64,000 nucleotides of DNA from Archaeoglobus profundus DSM 5631 (GCF_000025285.1 NC_013741.1:1116001-1180000); one strand, 5' to 3'. Positions 33,376 through 43,422 are shown, numbered from the stretch's first letter. Notes: generated by a model not told the origin, from the sequence alone. Numbers and translations are program-made.

Positions 33376-34877
33376 CACTCCTCACCCAAGAACTTCCTAA
33401 GCATGGGGTGCATCTCTGTAAGTTGTTCTCTCGTCAGATCCTCGTAGAACCTGTAGGCTATACTAACTGCTAAGAGTAAACCAGTTCCACTAACGTTTCC
33501 AACCGTACCGAGCATGTTCGCTATCAAGGTAAGTACACCGATTATTGCACCGCCCAATATTGTTACCTTAGGTATGTACCTGCTTAAAATTCTCTCGAGA
33601 ACCTGTGGTGACTTTCTAAATCCGGGGATCTGAAGACCTGATCTAGCAATCTGGTTTGCAACAGTTTTGGCATCCATTCCACTCGTTTCAACCCAGAACT
33701 TCGCGAAGAGTATACCACCTACAATCAGTATGGTTGCATCGATTATAAGGTGAAGTATTATCATCCAATCTGGCATGTCCGCAAAGTAAGGGGCGAGGCT
33801 GTTTCTGCTGGGATCCTTAACAAATGCTGGAACCCAGTCGTAGGGGCTATTAACCGGAGAAAGTAAGTACATTATCCCGGATATTGGTGTTGCCGTTCCT
33901 GGAGCATACTCGCCCAAGAACTTTACACCGTTGTTGTACAGCATGAAACCGACAGAAACTATGAGCGCCTGCAAAGCTCTTACAAATATCATTGGCAAAA
34001 CGCTCGCATATATCAGCTTTATGGGGAATCTACCTCTTGCGCCCCTAACCAAATGATGTGCTAGAGGAATTTCGACTCTCGTTCCTTCAGCAAAAACAAC
34101 TAATAATATTATAATTATTGTTGTTATTAATGCAAGTATTCCTCCATCTACAAACAAAGTGATTAAGCCGTCTGTGGACAGCAGATATTCCAAGGGATAA
34201 TTCTGGAACATCCATACGAGCCTTGGAAATACGCCGGGAGGCATTCCTCCCTGCGGATTGAACCAGTTGAATAATCCTACAACTATGGCCTGAGATATGC
34301 TCGCTAGAATGAACAGACTGACTCCACTACCTATACCCCATTTCGAAACAACCTCATCCATGTAAACTATCAGAACTCCGCCTATGAACAGCTGAAGGAA
34401 TATGAGGAATGATAATACACTGGGAGGAACTCCAAGAGCATTTGCAACATCAAGATTGGGCTTGAGCAAACCTCCGACAACTTGAGGAAAGGCCTCTAAG
34501 GCTATCATCACAAATACCAAAAACCTCTGAAAGTCTTGATAGGTTGCTCTATCCTCCGGATTGGTCAAATCCAAACTTATGATACCAGCACCAACCAAAA
34601 GCTGTAAGACTATTGAAGCCGTAACAATTGGTCCAATACCTAATGCCAAAATTGAACCTGTTGCACCGGCAAAAAATGCCCTGTACTGGGCAAAGATGTC
34701 TATTGAAGAAGGATCCAAACCAAAAACGGGGACGTTTACAAGAATGAAGTAGAGGAGGAGAATAGCAACCGTCCAACCGAATTTCTCTTTAAATGGAACG
34801 TGGCCCTTTGGTCTCTCTACACTCGGTATTCTTTCGAAGTAGGGTTGCAATCTCCTCAGGACATCGTTGATGTCCAT
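33375..34877 (-). CDS. secY: Preprotein translocase subunit SecY
   Basis: A 500-residue channel protein with ten predicted transmembrane helices. Conserved elements include the N-terminal GHVPFKEKFGWT, the plug region after TM1 (DIFAQYRAFFAGATGSI), KWGIGSGVSLFI in the TM4-5 area, and the cytoplasmic loop near VEIPLAHHLVRGARGRFPIK, the ribosome-contact site. It forms the SecYEbeta protein-conducting channel. It follows uL15 by 2 nt as in most archaeal spc operons. Confidence 0.96.
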   Translation of the reverse strand: MDINDVLRRLQPYFERIPSVERPKGHVPFKEKFGWTVAILLLYFILVNVPVFGLDPSSIDIFAQYRAFFAGATGSILALGIGPIVTASIVLQLLVGAGIISLDLTNPEDRATYQDFQRFLVFVMIALEAFPQVVGGLLKPNLDVANALGVPPSVLSFLIFLQLFIGGVLIVYMDEVVSKWGIGSGVSLFILASISQAIVVGLFNWFNPQGGMPPGVFPRLVWMFQNYPLEYLLSTDGLITLFVDGGILALITTIIIILLVVFAEGTRVEIPLAHHLVRGARGRFPIKLIYASVLPMIFVRALQALIVSVGFMLYNNGVKFLGEYAPGTATPISGIMYLLSPVNSPYDWVPAFVKDPSRNSLAPYFADMPDWMIILHLIIDATILIVGGILFAKFWVETSGMDAKTVANQIARSGLQIPGFRKSPQVLERILSRYIPKVTILGGAIIGVLTLIANMLGTVGNVSGTGLLLAVSIAYRFYEDLTREQLTEMHPMLRKFLGEE

Positions 34878-34879
34878 AC

Positions 34880-35413
34880 CTACCCCTCTGTGATAACCCT
34901 GCCCCCAACACTCTCGATCTTCTCCACAGCTTTGGGTGTAGCGCTCTCAACCTTTACCTCTATCTTCTTTGTAACTATTCCACTTCCAAGCAATTTAGTG
35001 TATCCGAGCTGTGTTAAATCAACAAAGTATTTGTCGTCCTTCTTTTCGGCCAATCCAAGCTCTACAAGTCTATCGATTATTTCATCAAGATCGGATACGT
35101 TCAGATCAGGTCGTGAATAGAGGAACTTGTAGGTGTAATCGTCTAATTTACCTTCAGCCTTCAAGGCTCTCAGAGTTCTCTTTAAGTGGTTGATCATCCT
35201 GTACCTCTGTGTAACCTCTACTGGCCTTGTAAATCCGTACTTACCGAACTGATACAAACCCATTTTAGCCAACTTAATGAACTTGATGTACTTGTGCTTG
35301 TGCCTTCCAGCGTTACCTCTACCACCCCTGCATCCTGCCCCCCTGTTTCTGTCGTTCTGACCTTTACCGTGTGTCCTCGATCCCCTAAACTTCTTGACCT
35401 TCTTCTTTGGCAT
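34880..35413 (-). CDS. rpl15: Ribosomal protein uL15
   Basis: A 177-residue large-subunit protein. The basic Gly-rich N-terminus (SRTHGKGQNDRNRGAG) that threads into 23S rRNA and the C-terminal domain typical of archaeal uL15 are present (KLLGSGIVTKKIEVKVE and KIESVGGRVI). It is placed between uL30 and SecY in the same order as other archaea. Five nt separate it from uL30. Confidence 0.95.
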   Translation of the reverse strand: MPKKKVKKFRGSRTHGKGQNDRNRGAGCRGGRGNAGRHKHKYIKFIKLAKMGLYQFGKYGFTRPVEVTQRYRMINHLKRTLRALKAEGKLDDYTYKFLYSRPDLNVSDLDEIIDRLVELGLAEKKDDKYFVDLTQLGYTKLLGSGIVTKKIEVKVESATPKAVEKIESVGGRVITEG

Positions 35414-35418
35414 TCACA

Positions 35419-35895
35419 TCACCTCATCTTGTAGAGGAGTTTGCAGATATCCTTACCGTGATAACCCAAACTTCCCATCGGGTAGTGCCACTTTATGTTC
35501 TTAAGACCTCCTCTTGGAGGATGCAACCTGAATACTGGTTTCAATCCCGGTACATCTTTCAAACTCGCTTTACCCTCAATAACGGCTTTAGCAAACTCTT
35601 CGATGGAGTTGTAACCCGTCTTTTCCTTTATGTACTCATCGGTTAGAGGTTTGTTTCCGACCAACCTACCTCTATTTCTCAGAAGCATTGCCAAGGTTTC
35701 GGCATCTATTTCACCGAATGCAACGTAATCCTTTACAACCTGAAGCATTCCCCTGTAGGAAGGAGTATCTGGAACTATTACACAGTGATACCTCTTGTGC
35801 AACCTGAGCATTGCCAGCGTGTCCTTGATCTTCCTAGCAACGCCCACCTGCCCTCTTAACCTAACCACAGCTATGAGCTTGTTGCCGTTGTTCAT
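35419..35895 (-). CDS. rpl30: Ribosomal protein uL30
   Basis: A 158-residue protein of the archaeal/eukaryal uL30 form: [24 protein letters not shown] at the start, HYCVIV-like [10 protein letters not shown] strand, then a long C-terminal extension absent from bacterial L30 ([15 protein letters not shown]). It packs on the surface of 23S rRNA domain II/V. Translation likely coupled to the neighbouring uS5 gene, 6 nt upstream. Confidence 0.95.
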   Translation of the reverse strand: MNNGNKLIAVVRLRGQVGVARKIKDTLAMLRLHKRYHCVIVPDTPSYRGMLQVVKDYVAFGEIDAETLAMLLRNRGRLVGNKPLTDEYIKEKTGYNSIEEFAKAVIEGKASLKDVPGLKPVFRLHPPRGGLKNIKWHYPMGSLGYHGKDICKLLYKMR

Positions 35896-35901
35896 ACCTT
35901 A

Positions 35902-36510
35902 TCACCTCTTTATAAACATGGTCTTCTTCAGAGCATCAAACGTTGCTTGAGCAAAGTTTATTGTTGTTTTCGTCTGACCCCTTGTGAATGTCCAGACGTC
36001 CTTAACACCAGCAAGCTCAAGAACCTTCTTAGCAACTTCTCCAGCTACAATTCCCAAGCCCTTCGGTCCCGGCATCAGTGTAATCCTTACACTTCCACAC
36101 GATCCCGTAACCTTACATGGAATTGAATGCGGTTCTCCGCATCCACACTCCCAAGAACCACATCCTCTCTGAACCTTGAATATGTTGAGCTTTGCATCGT
36201 TTATAGCCTTTTGAATAGCTGGTGCTACTTGAGAAGCTTTACCCACGCCAACTCCAACGAATCCGTCCCTGTTTCCTACGACTACAGTAACCCTGAACTT
36301 CGTCCTCCTACCACTGTCAGTCATCCTCTGTACCATTGAAATTTCAAGCACTTCATCCTGCAAATCTGGTAGTAAAGCATCAACTATCTCAGGCTCCTTC
36401 AAAGGTAACCCACTGGCTAAAGCCTCATCCATCGTCTTGATCTTACCCTCGTAGACAAGTTTACCCAACCTCGTTTTTGGAGTCCAACCCTCAGGAATCT
36501 GAACCTCCAT
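35902..36510 (-). CDS. rps5: Ribosomal protein uS5
   Basis: A 202-residue small-subunit protein. The S5 N-terminal double-stranded RNA-binding domain begins at [21 protein letters not shown] and holds [15 protein letters not shown] Cys-rich segment near the centre ([18 protein letters not shown]) is a known archaeal/eukaryal feature that can bind zinc. The C-terminal S5 domain has [21 protein letters not shown]. The ATG at 36510 is chosen after GGTGGT; upstream residues are inside uL18 coding space. Confidence 0.95.
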   Translation of the reverse strand: MEVQIPEGWTPKTRLGKLVYEGKIKTMDEALASGLPLKEPEIVDALLPDLQDEVLEISMVQRMTDSGRRTKFRVTVVVGNRDGFVGVGVGKASQVAPAIQKAINDAKLNIFKVQRGCGSWECGCGEPHSIPCKVTGSCGSVRITLMPGPKGLGIVAGEVAKKVLELAGVKDVWTFTRGQTKTTINFAQATFDALKKTMFIKR

Positions 36511-36511
36511 A

Positions 36512-37072
36512 TCAACCACCCAATATTCTTTCTTTAACTTCTTCAACGTGCTGAGGCAATTCCGTTGGCTTCAAACCTCTCCTCTCATAATCGCCAAACA
36601 GTTCGGGCCTCATCTCATAATACTGAGCGATGTGCTCTCCTTTTATACGTGAATCGTCGGGCAAAATTTCGGGATCGTGAGGAACATTCAACCCGGCTTC
36701 AACTGCACCTCTAAGCACTGCAAATACTCTTCCACCTCTCGTCGGCGTATGCAATCCTATGTCAAGAATTGCCTCCTTAATACCCTTTTCAAGAGCCTTC
36801 TTAGCGACGAGCAGTCCGGTTAGGTAGCAGGCGGGTGTGTTGTTAAGGTCTCCCTTCCAACCGTATTTTGTAAGCATGGAGGAATCGACACCCACCAAGA
36901 CCCTATCTCCCTCAGGATGATACTCTACGATCTGGGCAATAACTCTCCTGTTGGTTATCCTAACCACTAGCCTTGGCTTTCTTGAGAGGAGTAACTTGAG
37001 CCTCTTCCTGTAGTTTGTCTTCCCTTCTCTCCTCCTCCTGTAAGGAACCTTATACCTCGGACCTTTGGCCAT
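36512..37072 (-). CDS. rpl18: Ribosomal protein uL18
   Basis: A 186-residue protein of the archaeal uL18 type (5S rRNA binding). It has a basic N-terminus ([20 protein letters not shown]), the [11 protein letters not shown] strand, [33 protein letters not shown] and the C-terminal extension found in archaea. It is separated from uS5 by 1 nt and from eL19 by 4 nt. Confidence 0.95.
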   Translation of the reverse strand: MAKGPRYKVPYRRRREGKTNYRKRLKLLLSRKPRLVVRITNRRVIAQIVEYHPEGDRVLVGVDSSMLTKYGWKGDLNNTPACYLTGLLVAKKALEKGIKEAILDIGLHTPTRGGRVFAVLRGAVEAGLNVPHDPEILPDDSRIKGEHIAQYYEMRPELFGDYERRGLKPTELPQHVEEVKERILGG

Positions 37073-37076
37073 GTGA

Positions 37077-37520
37077 TCACCTCGATAGCAACTGCTCTAT
37101 ATAAGCGTTTAGGTGCGATACGCTCCTGAACTCTCCTCCCTTCGCCTTCAAATACAGCATTCTATAGGTTCTTCTATCAATAACGCCCTTATCTCTGAGC
37201 TCCCTCAACCTCTTTCTCAAAGCCCTTATCCTCATAATCCAAGCATCTTTCCTTGACAACCTAGCGGTCTTCTTACCTTTTCTACTACCGTGTCCTCTCC
37301 TCCTTCCCTTTCTCTTTTGCATCTTTCTGTAGTTGATCCTAACCCTGCAGACGCCCTTTACGGGCTTCCTTTTTATCAATCCCCTTTCAATGAGCTCCCT
37401 TATATCATCTTTAGTTGCAGCTGATGCAATTTCATCAAGGGCGGTAGGATCGAACCAAACCCTGTTCATCCCACACTCCAAAACCTCAGCTGCCAACCTT
37501 CTCTGCAATCTCAGGTCCAT
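37077..37520 (-). CDS. rpl19e: Ribosomal protein eL19
   Basis: A 147-residue protein found only in archaea and eukaryotes. The start is [17 protein letters not shown], followed by the conserved [16 protein letters not shown] and a very basic helical region ([18 protein letters not shown]). The ATG at 37520 is chosen because it begins with the family's N-terminus; an earlier in-frame start at 37529 adds only three residues. Confidence 0.95.
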   Translation of the reverse strand: MDLRLQRRLAAEVLECGMNRVWFDPTALDEIASAATKDDIRELIERGLIKRKPVKGVCRVRINYRKMQKRKGRRRGHGSRKGKKTARLSRKDAWIMRIRALRKRLRELRDKGVIDRRTYRMLYLKAKGGEFRSVSHLNAYIEQLLSR

Positions 37521-37525
37521 GATGA

Positions 37526-37921
37526 TCACCTCTGCATTGGATTCAAAACTTTAATCCCGAGCTCTTTCGCTTTCTCCTCAATGGCAAGCCTCTTCTTCAT
37601 TCCAACGCATGAAGCTATCCTAATTGCTTGCCTCTCTCTATCGACTTTTTCCAAGTCTTTAACGTTGTAAACTAGGACTTCCTCGTATCCAGACGGATGC
37701 AGACCTCTAACAGCTTTAGGAGAGCCAAATCCTACGTTAACGAGAATCCTACCGCTCCACTTACCTCCATACCTCTCTCTCCATTTGCTGTGCAGCCCTT
37801 TTGGTCTTCTCCAGCCTTTATCCCTCAACCTAAGTTTTGTATGAGCGTAAGGGTGCCTGAAGTCTGGTTTTCTTGCCTTTTGTCTCATCCTGACCTTCAA
37901 CAACCTCTTAATCTCCTCCAT
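37526..37921 (-). CDS. rpl32e: Ribosomal protein eL32
   Basis: A 131-residue archaeal/eukaryal large-subunit protein. Diagnostic blocks are LRDKGWRRPKGLHSKWR, NVGFGSPKAVRGLHPSGYEEVLVYNV and IRIASCVGMKKRLAIEEKAKELGIKVLNP. The N-terminal KARKPDFRH is basic. It lies in the usual uL6-eL32-eL19 order, with a 9-nt gap to uL6. Confidence 0.95.
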   Translation of the reverse strand: MEEIKRLLKVRMRQKARKPDFRHPYAHTKLRLRDKGWRRPKGLHSKWRERYGGKWSGRILVNVGFGSPKAVRGLHPSGYEEVLVYNVKDLEKVDRERQAIRIASCVGMKKRLAIEEKAKELGIKVLNPMQR

Positions 37922-37930
37922 GATATCACC

Positions 37931-38470
37931 TCACTTAGGCTTCTCAACTATGTAGATGCCATCTTGGAAGACCCTCGGATCTTTATCTTTTATCTTGGTG
38001 GCTTGCTCCAAGTTCGCTGCAGTCTGTCCGCATTCCTCCTTATCAATCCCTTTGACTATTATTTCCTGCCCCCTTATTTCCACTTGAGCTCTTCCAACTA
38101 TCTTAGCCCTTCTCGGATGCTTTTCACCCAAGAAGTTCTCTATGATAACTTCGTTACCCTCAACTCTCAACTTTATGGGGAAGTGAGCGTAAACGACCTT
38201 GAGCTTATACTCGTAACCGTCCTTAACACCCTTAATCAAATTCCTGATATGCGCGGCAAACGTTCCAACCATAGCTTTAAACCTTCTCCTATCCTCGTTA
38301 GCGTATACTCTTACTTTTCCGTCGTCCTTTTCTATGTAAACTCCTCTGAATTTCAGAAATCGTGAGTTTTCACCCAAAGGACCTCTAGCTGTGATGACGT
38401 AACCCTTAGCCGTATCACCCTCAATTGAGAGTTCAACGCCTTCTGGTATCTCTACTACCCTCTCTATCAT
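37931..38470 (-). CDS. rpl6: Ribosomal protein uL6
   Basis: A 179-residue protein with the double uL6 domain. It starts [18 protein letters not shown] and has [21 protein letters not shown] in the middle and the second-domain motif [30 protein letters not shown] near the end. The ATG at 38470 is used; an upstream frame extension overlaps the uS8 gene and does not resemble the family. Confidence 0.95.
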   Translation of the reverse strand: MIERVVEIPEGVELSIEGDTAKGYVITARGPLGENSRFLKFRGVYIEKDDGKVRVYANEDRRRFKAMVGTFAAHIRNLIKGVKDGYEYKLKVVYAHFPIKLRVEGNEVIIENFLGEKHPRRAKIVGRAQVEIRGQEIIVKGIDKEECGQTAANLEQATKIKDKDPRVFQDGIYIVEKPK

Positions 38471-38480
38471 GGCAATCACC

Positions 38481-38870
38481 TCAGTAGACGTAAGCAAGCA
38501 AAACCCCTCCAAGTCCCTTCTCTATAGCTTCCTTCTGAGACATTACTCCCTGCGTCGTGGAGACAATAAGTATTCCAAAGTCCCTCGCTGGCAGAAATCT
38601 CTTCTCAAATTTCTCGTACTCTGTCTTTTTAACTGAGTAGCGAGGCCTTATTGCACCGCAGTCGTTTATCTTACCACTCAATTCAACGACATATATTCCA
38701 CCTTTATGATCTTCTATATATTCAAATCCTTTAATGTAACCGTGCTCCTTCATAACTCTAAGGACGTTTCCGATTAGCTTTGAAGCTGGCTTTATCTCGC
38801 ACTTGCTTTTACCTACTCTCTCCGCATTCTTTATTGCCGACATGGCATTTGAAAGTGTGTCTACACTCAT
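38481..38870 (-). CDS. rps8: Ribosomal protein uS8
   Basis: A 129-residue small-subunit protein. The N-terminal [17 protein letters not shown] and C-terminal [26 protein letters not shown] blocks are typical; the STTQGV/MS core binds 16S rRNA helix 21. It is in the canonical archaeal order uS14-uS8-uL6 and its stop lies 10 nt before uL6. Confidence 0.95.
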   Translation of the reverse strand: MSVDTLSNAMSAIKNAERVGKSKCEIKPASKLIGNVLRVMKEHGYIKGFEYIEDHKGGIYVVELSGKINDCGAIRPRYSVKKTEYEKFEKRFLPARDFGILIVSTTQGVMSQKEAIEKGLGGVLLAYVY

Positions 38871-38876
38871 AGGCCA

Positions 38877-39035
38877 TCACCAGAGCTTCTTAAATCCCAA
38901 TTCACTTGCAACTTCCCTAAAGCACTGTCTACAGAGGTAAATACCGTACTTTCTAATCAATCCCCTCTTCCTTCCGCATCTTCTGCATTGATTGGCTCCT
39001 CTTCCAAATATCTTGTTCTTTGGCTTGCTCGCCAT
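38877..39035 (-). CDS. rps14: Ribosomal protein uS14 (zinc-binding)
   Basis: This short gene encodes 52 residues. It begins [16 protein letters not shown] and contains four zinc-liganding cysteines as CRRC and CRQC. It ends [12 protein letters not shown] before a TGA at 38877-38879. It fits exactly between uL5 and uS8, where archaeal spc clusters place uS14. The ATG at 39035 is preceded by GGTGG 5 nt upstream. The zinc form is the usual archaeal one. Confidence 0.93.
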   Translation of the reverse strand: MASKPKNKIFGRGANQCRRCGRKRGLIRKYGIYLCRQCFREVASELGFKKLW

Positions 39036-39036
39036 A

Positions 39037-39579
39037 TCACACCACCTCCACACCCAGAGATCTCAACCATTCAATCGTTTCCTCCTTGGTTATTCTGTGC
39101 TTACTACCAACCTTAGACCTGCATCTTCTCCTCCTAGCAACCCTGTAACCTCTTCTCTTCAAAACTACGCAGACATCCATACCGAATATACCTATATCAG
39201 GATCGTAATCTACACCGGGCAAATCGATGTGCTCCTGAATACCGAATGAGAAGTTGCCAGCATTGATTGATCTTCTGCTGAGTTTGAACTCCTTAACCTT
39301 TAGAGCCTTCATGAGGAAGTCCATAGCCTTTTCTCCTCTCAATGTAACCTTAACACCTATAGCCTCTCCCCTCCTTATCCCGAAGTTCCTGATAGTTTGA
39401 GTTGCGTAAGTTGGAACGGGCTTCTGCCCGGTCAACTGTTCGAGTAGAATCATAGCCTTCTTGTGCCTCTCTCCGCTCTCTCCAACACCTATGTTTATCA
39501 CTACCTTGTCTAGGATAATCTCCCTCATTGGATTCTCTTTCTTCTCCTCAGATTTGGCCTCAGCTTTAGCCTCTATCAT
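39037..39579 (-). CDS. rpl5: Ribosomal protein uL5
   Basis: A 180-residue 5S rRNA-binding protein. After a charged N-terminal leader ([12 protein letters not shown]) comes the conserved [25 protein letters not shown]. The later blocks [19 protein letters not shown] and [25 protein letters not shown] are diagnostic. The ATG at 39579 has GGGGGTG upstream; the internal ATG 51 nt later is a less likely start. The gene ends 1 nt before uS14. Confidence 0.95.
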   Translation of the reverse strand: MIEAKAEAKSEEKKENPMREIILDKVVINIGVGESGERHKKAMILLEQLTGQKPVPTYATQTIRNFGIRRGEAIGVKVTLRGEKAMDFLMKALKVKEFKLSRRSINAGNFSFGIQEHIDLPGVDYDPDIGIFGMDVCVVLKRRGYRVARRRRCRSKVGSKHRITKEETIEWLRSLGVEVV

Positions 39580-39582
39580 TCA

Positions 39583-40281
39583 CTACACCCCCAGATCTAT
39601 CACAGGTTTCTCATCATCCTTCTTTCCGATGACGAAGACGTAATCCTCTATGGTCGTAAGCTCCCTACCCTCGACCTCAACAGTCACTAGATTTGGCGAA
39701 GAGCTTCTAACGATCTTGTAATCCTTTATTCTACCTATCTCACCAGCGTGAGTTCCACCCGTTATCATGACGAGAGCACCAATCTCGAACGGCAGATAAT
39801 CTACTATCTTCTTTTCCGGAATCTCCATCAGAATGCTGTCTTTAGTCTTAAAACTGTTGTCTCCTAAGACGTTTGTTCCATCAAACAGGTTTAGCTGAAT
39901 TCTTCCGCCTTTAATCGTCGTCTTGTTTACAATCTTGTAGAGCTTCAGGTTGTCGTCTTCAATCTCTATCGGCACATACCTACCCTTCTCATCAAAGACC
40001 ATTCTGTAACTCTTGTTCAGCTTGGGTATCTTTATGACGTCAAATAATCCTACAGGGAACTTGTAATCCTTCCTTGGAACTCCATCAACAAGTATCTCAC
40101 CACTTGCTATTATCCTCCTAGCCTCTCTTGCCGTATCAGCTAGCTGGAGGTAATCTCTAACGACTATGAGTAGAGGCACGGCTTCCTTGTTATGTGGACC
40201 GGGCGAAGGCTTTACAGTCCATTTGAAGATCTTTCTCGGGATCTTGTATGTTTTAGGGGCGGATAACCTCTTCTGGTGCAT
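39583..40281 (-). CDS. rps4e: Ribosomal protein eS4
   Basis: A 232-residue archaeal/eukaryal small-subunit protein. It contains an S4-type RNA-binding domain (about residues 40-95: LQLADTAREARRIIASGEILVDG), a central domain, and a KOW-like segment near ALVMITGGTHAGEIGRIKDYK. The ATG at 40281 (MHQKRLSAPKTYKI) follows GAGGTGA by about 6 nt; a GTG at 40290 is weaker. It lies between uL24 and uL5 as usual in archaea. Confidence 0.95.
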   Translation of the reverse strand: MHQKRLSAPKTYKIPRKIFKWTVKPSPGPHNKEAVPLLIVVRDYLQLADTAREARRIIASGEILVDGVPRKDYKFPVGLFDVIKIPKLNKSYRMVFDEKGRYVPIEIEDDNLKLYKIVNKTTIKGGRIQLNLFDGTNVLGDNSFKTKDSILMEIPEKKIVDYLPFEIGALVMITGGTHAGEIGRIKDYKIVRSSSPNLVTVEVEGRELTTIEDYVFVIGKKDDEKPVIDLGV

Positions 40282-40286
40282 ATTAC

Positions 40287-40649
40287 TCACCTCTCAAGGA
40301 TTTTCTTCCTAACCTCATCAATCTCACCCAAATCGATTATCATGACATTTGACGGATGAATTGGAACGTAAACTTCAGTTCCATCTGCCTTTTTCCTCGT
40401 AACTCCATCAACGTAAATTCTGATCTTTTTCATATCTACTTCAACAACCTTTCCTTCGTGTCCCGCAAATTCTCCTCTCATTATTCTGACCTTGTCTCCC
40501 TTCCTGATCCTGATAGCTCTCTTTCCGTACTTCTTTCTAAGCTCCTTTGATAACGTAGCATGGAGTAATCTGTGCCTCTCATGGAGCTTGGATGTCTTGT
40601 AAAGCCACCTTCTCCACTTTCTTGGCTGTTTAGACTTCGGAATTGGCAT
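40287..40649 (-). CDS. rpl24: Ribosomal protein uL24
   Basis: A 120-residue protein with an archaeal N-terminal extension ([21 protein letters not shown]) and the KOW motif [25 protein letters not shown] (about residues 48-72). It initiates 50S assembly by binding the 5' part of 23S rRNA. Position between uL14 and eS4 is canonical. Confidence 0.95.
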   Translation of the reverse strand: MPIPKSKQPRKWRRWLYKTSKLHERHRLLHATLSKELRKKYGKRAIRIRKGDKVRIMRGEFAGHEGKVVEVDMKKIRIYVDGVTRKKADGTEVYVPIHPSNVMIIDLGEIDEVRKKILER

Positions 40650-40659
40650 TTACACCACC

Positions 40660-41058
40660 TCACACAACTATCGTCGCTATCGATCCTATCTTTGGAAATC
40701 TTTCAGCAGCTTCCCTCGCAACTGGCCCTCTTATCTCAGTTCCCTTTGGATTGCCCTTCGGATCGACTATCACAGCAGCGTTGTCTTCAAATTTCACGCG
40801 AGTTCCATCTGGCCTTCTGAACTCCTTTCTCTGTCTTATTATCACAGCGTAGTGTACCTGCTTTCTTATATCGGGTGTTCCCTTCTTAACTGTAACAACG
40901 ACCATGTCTCCAACACCAGCCGCTGGATACCTCCTCCTAACACCCTTGTATCCTATCACGGCTATGATCTCAAGCTCCCTTGCACCTGTGTTATCCGCAC
41001 ATACCAACCTTGCCCCAGTAGGTAAGGCTCGAGGAACGCAAGACTTTATCGCCTTCAT
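40660..41058 (-). CDS. rpl14: Ribosomal protein uL14
   Basis: A 132-residue small beta-barrel protein. The core [22 protein letters not shown] near the start, and [30 protein letters not shown] and [30 protein letters not shown], are diagnostic. The start overlaps the uS17 stop by 4 nt, in line with translational coupling. Confidence 0.96.
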   Translation of the reverse strand: MKAIKSCVPRALPTGARLVCADNTGARELEIIAVIGYKGVRRRYPAAGVGDMVVVTVKKGTPDIRKQVHYAVIIRQRKEFRRPDGTRVKFEDNAAVIVDPKGNPKGTEIRGPVAREAAERFPKIGSIATIVV

Positions 41059-41375
41059 CTTACCACCTCCACTATGACGAAGCTCTTAGTCTTGCTAATT
41101 GGTCTGCATTCCGCTATGACAACGGTATCTCCCGGCTTTGCGTTTATGCACGGTGGGTTGTGAGCGTGAATTTTCGACCTTCTCTTGAGATATCTCTCGT
41201 ACTTCGGCACGTATCGTATGAGCTCTCTCTCAATCACAGCAGTTTTTTCGTAAGTCTTAACAACTTTTCCAGTGAGGATCTGCCCTCTAACTCTAAGATC
41301 ACCGTGGAACGGGCAATTCTTATCGTTACATTCCCTCTCAGGAGGCTTCACGTCAATACCTATATCCTTCACCAT
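41055..41375 (-). CDS. rps17: Ribosomal protein uS17
   Basis: A 106-residue OB-fold protein. Archaeal features include the [21 protein letters not shown] segment; the core continues [32 protein letters not shown]. The ATG at 41375 is preferred over a GTG two codons earlier. It overlaps the Rnp1 gene end by 7 nt and uL14 by 4 nt. Confidence 0.94.
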   Translation of the reverse strand: MVKDIGIDVKPPERECNDKNCPFHGDLRVRGQILTGKVVKTYEKTAVIERELIRYVPKYERYLKRRSKIHAHNPPCINAKPGDTVVIAECRPISKTKSFVIVEVVR

Positions 41376-41668
41376 ATCCACACACCCTTCGCTCTTTTTA
41401 ACAACATCAAACCTCTCTTTATCCTCTCCTCAGGTCTGAAGTTGATCAAATCACCGCTCACGTCCAACACCTTTCCAGCGAACTTGACCCTAAAGGTTCT
41501 ACCTCTCTTAATCACGGTTTTTAAACCTTTTTCCGTGGAAATCTTGAGCGTGTTCTTCGTCTCATCAACCACTTTACCCCTTATTCCTACCTCGCAGGGG
41601 TTTGGAGATCTCACAACTTCAACTTCCAAACCAATCCACTCGTGAGCGATGACAAATTCTGGTCTCAT
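41369..41668 (-). CDS. rnp1: RNase P protein Rnp1 (p29/Pop4)
   Basis: A 99-residue beta-barrel subunit of archaeal RNase P. The sequence [36 protein letters not shown] is the Sm-like core; a basic [17 protein letters not shown] ends it. It binds RNase P RNA and is normally encoded between uL29 and uS17, as here. It assists 5' maturation of tRNAs and overlaps uL29 by 4 nt at its start. Confidence 0.93.
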   Translation of the reverse strand: MRPEFVIAHEWIGLEVEVVRSPNPCEVGIRGKVVDETKNTLKISTEKGLKTVIKRGRTFRVKFAGKVLDVSGDLINFRPEERIKRGLMLLKRAKGVWIW

Positions 41669-41862
41669 ACCCTGTAACCCTCTTCTCTCAAAGCCAGCTT
41701 TATCCTCGCAATGTCCTTCCTTATGTTCCTGATAGCCATCGGATTTTCAAGCCCAGCACCGCTCCTCTTCTTAGTTCTAAGCTTTAGAAGTTCAAGTTCG
41801 AGCTCCTTAAGCTTCTTCAGCTTCTCCTCCCTGCTCATCTTTCTTATTTCATCCATTTTCAT
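41665..41862 (-). CDS. rpl29: Ribosomal protein uL29
   Basis: A 65-residue helical protein that forms part of the nascent-chain exit site. Motifs DEIRKMSREEKLKKLKELELELLKLRTKKR and NIRKDIARIKLALREE are typical. Overlaps both uS3 and Rnp1 by 4 nt (ATGA junctions). Confidence 0.94.
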   Translation of the reverse strand: MKMDEIRKMSREEKLKKLKELELELLKLRTKKRSGAGLENPMAIRNIRKDIARIKLALREEGYRV

Positions 41863-42518
41863 TGTGCAACCCCTCCCTCAGCCTCCTCCATAACTTTCTT
41901 CTTTATCTCTTCAAGCTCCTCTTTGCCGACTTCCTTGATCTTGAATTCGTCTGGCAATTCGACGTCTGGTGGAATTATTTTGACACTGACACCGTAAACT
42001 CCCAACTTTTTGATAGCAATGTCAAATCCCTTGTCAACCAACTCATAAGCTGGGTCACCGGTGTGAACTATCGTTCCAGCCGTAAACTTCTCAGTTCTTG
42101 CCCTCTCACTGACGAGCTTACCGCTTATTTCAATCTGGCAACCTTTAGCTCCAGCCTCCATTATTCTGTAGAGGAATCTGTATCCAGCTCTCCTGAAGTA
42201 CCATCCCCTCTCCAAAGCTCTCGCCAGAAGTGTGGCCATAAGCTGTGCGTTGAATTCTGGCCTCTTAACTTCATCAACACTCAACTGTGGATTGTCCAAA
42301 CCGAACTCCTTTAGCTTCTCCTGAAGGATCTTTATTCTTCTTCCTCCTCTACCAATGACCAATCCTGGCCTTTCTACAAACAAGCTAACCTGCGTTCCGA
42401 GAGGAGTTCTGACTATATCGACTCCTCCAAATCCAGCGTTCTTTACTTCCTCCTTGAGCCACTCTTTAACCTTGAGCTTGATCAGCCTGTCCCTTATGAA
42501 CTTCCTCTCAACCGCCAT
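41859..42518 (-). CDS. rps3: Ribosomal protein uS3
   Basis: A 219-residue protein. The KH domain with GRGGRRIKILQEKL (about residues 54-67) and the second domain with GWYFRRAGYRFLYRIMEAGAKGCQIEISGKL are visible. It lies at the mRNA entry of the 30S subunit. The C-terminal tail is acidic (KEELEEIKKKVMEEAEGG), as in many archaea. The gene overlaps uL29 and follows uL22 by 1 nt. Confidence 0.95.
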   Translation of the reverse strand: MAVERKFIRDRLIKLKVKEWLKEEVKNAGFGGVDIVRTPLGTQVSLFVERPGLVIGRGGRRIKILQEKLKEFGLDNPQLSVDEVKRPEFNAQLMATLLARALERGWYFRRAGYRFLYRIMEAGAKGCQIEISGKLVSERARTEKFTAGTIVHTGDPAYELVDKGFDIAIKKLGVYGVSVKIIPPDVELPDEFKIKEVGKEELEEIKKKVMEEAEGGVAQ

Positions 42519-42519
42519 A

Positions 42520-42984
42520 TCACTCCACCTCCTCAGCTACGAATTCCACCGTAGTTAACTGCTGGAACCAAGGCGTAGCCCTTCCAAAGGCTCTTGGAAC
42601 GTATTTCTTAATCTTTCTACCCATCTTTGCCTGTGCGTGGACTATTACGAGCTTATCAACATCCAAACCCTTGTATTCGGCATTAGCCTCCAAGTTCTTC
42701 AAAATCTTGAGGATGTATCTGCAAGCCTTTTGCGGATACCTCCCAGCGTACCACTTCTCCAGCCCGCTCTTGTGAGCGACCTTCTTCTTGTACCTCTTGA
42801 AAGGAATCGGCCTCTTCAAAGCTATCACTTCTTCCAAGAGCTTCTTAGCCTCAGCGATCTTCCTGCCTTTGATGAATCTGCAGATCTCAACGGCATGCTT
42901 GAAGCTTATTGGCATCTCGTAGCCCATTGCTTTCACAGCCTTTGTTTCATCCGCAGGCTGGTAAGAGTATTTGATCCTCGCCAT
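42520..42984 (-). CDS. rpl22: Ribosomal protein uL22
   Basis: A 154-residue protein with the archaeal uL22 pattern: AMGYEMPISFKHAVEICRFIKGRKI at the N-terminus, PIPFKRYKKKVAHKSGLEKWYAGRYPQKACRYI and, near the end, KKYVPRAFGRATPWFQQLTTVEF. A long loop reaches into the peptide tunnel. The stop abuts uS3 and the start follows uS19 by 6 nt. Confidence 0.95.
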   Translation of the reverse strand: MARIKYSYQPADETKAVKAMGYEMPISFKHAVEICRFIKGRKIAEAKKLLEEVIALKRPIPFKRYKKKVAHKSGLEKWYAGRYPQKACRYILKILKNLEANAEYKGLDVDKLVIVHAQAKMGRKIKKYVPRAFGRATPWFQQLTTVEFVAEEVE

Positions 42985-42990
42985 AGGGCA

Positions 42991-43392
42991 TCACTTCAGT
43001 GGCACGAATTTACTACTCCTCGTAGCTCCAACTCCTGGACCTGAGTGCTTCTCGAACCTCCTTGTCAACGCGAATTCACCCAGTCTGTGCCCTATCATCT
43101 CTGGTTTGATCTCGACTCTGACAAACTCCTTTCCGTTGTGGACGAAGATTACCTTGCCGACCATCTCTGGTAAAACAATCATATCCCTGCAGTGAGTTCT
43201 AGCAGTTCCCTTCTTTCTCAACTTTCTCAAAAGCTTTAGCTCCTGCTCTGTAAATCCTCTCTTTATCTTCCTTCTCTCTCTTGCTGGTAAAAGCTCGGCT
43301 AACTGCTCAAGACTCATCTTCTGCAATTCTTCTAACGTGTAACCGCGATACCTGAACTCCTTCGGTCTTGTTACCTTACTCTTCAGCGCCAT
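42991..43392 (-). CDS. rps19: Ribosomal protein uS19
   Basis: A 133-residue head protein of the 30S subunit. It starts [19 protein letters not shown] and has the core [58 protein letters not shown]-type sequence, ending [18 protein letters not shown]. The ATG at 43392 follows GAGGTG; a GTG at 43401 is less likely. Confidence 0.94.
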   Translation of the reverse strand: MALKSKVTRPKEFRYRGYTLEELQKMSLEQLAELLPARERRKIKRGFTEQELKLLRKLRKKGTARTHCRDMIVLPEMVGKVIFVHNGKEFVRVEIKPEMIGHRLGEFALTRRFEKHSGPGVGATRSSKFVPLK

Positions 43393-43422
43393 ACCCAACA
43401 CCTCATGAAATGGATATAAAAG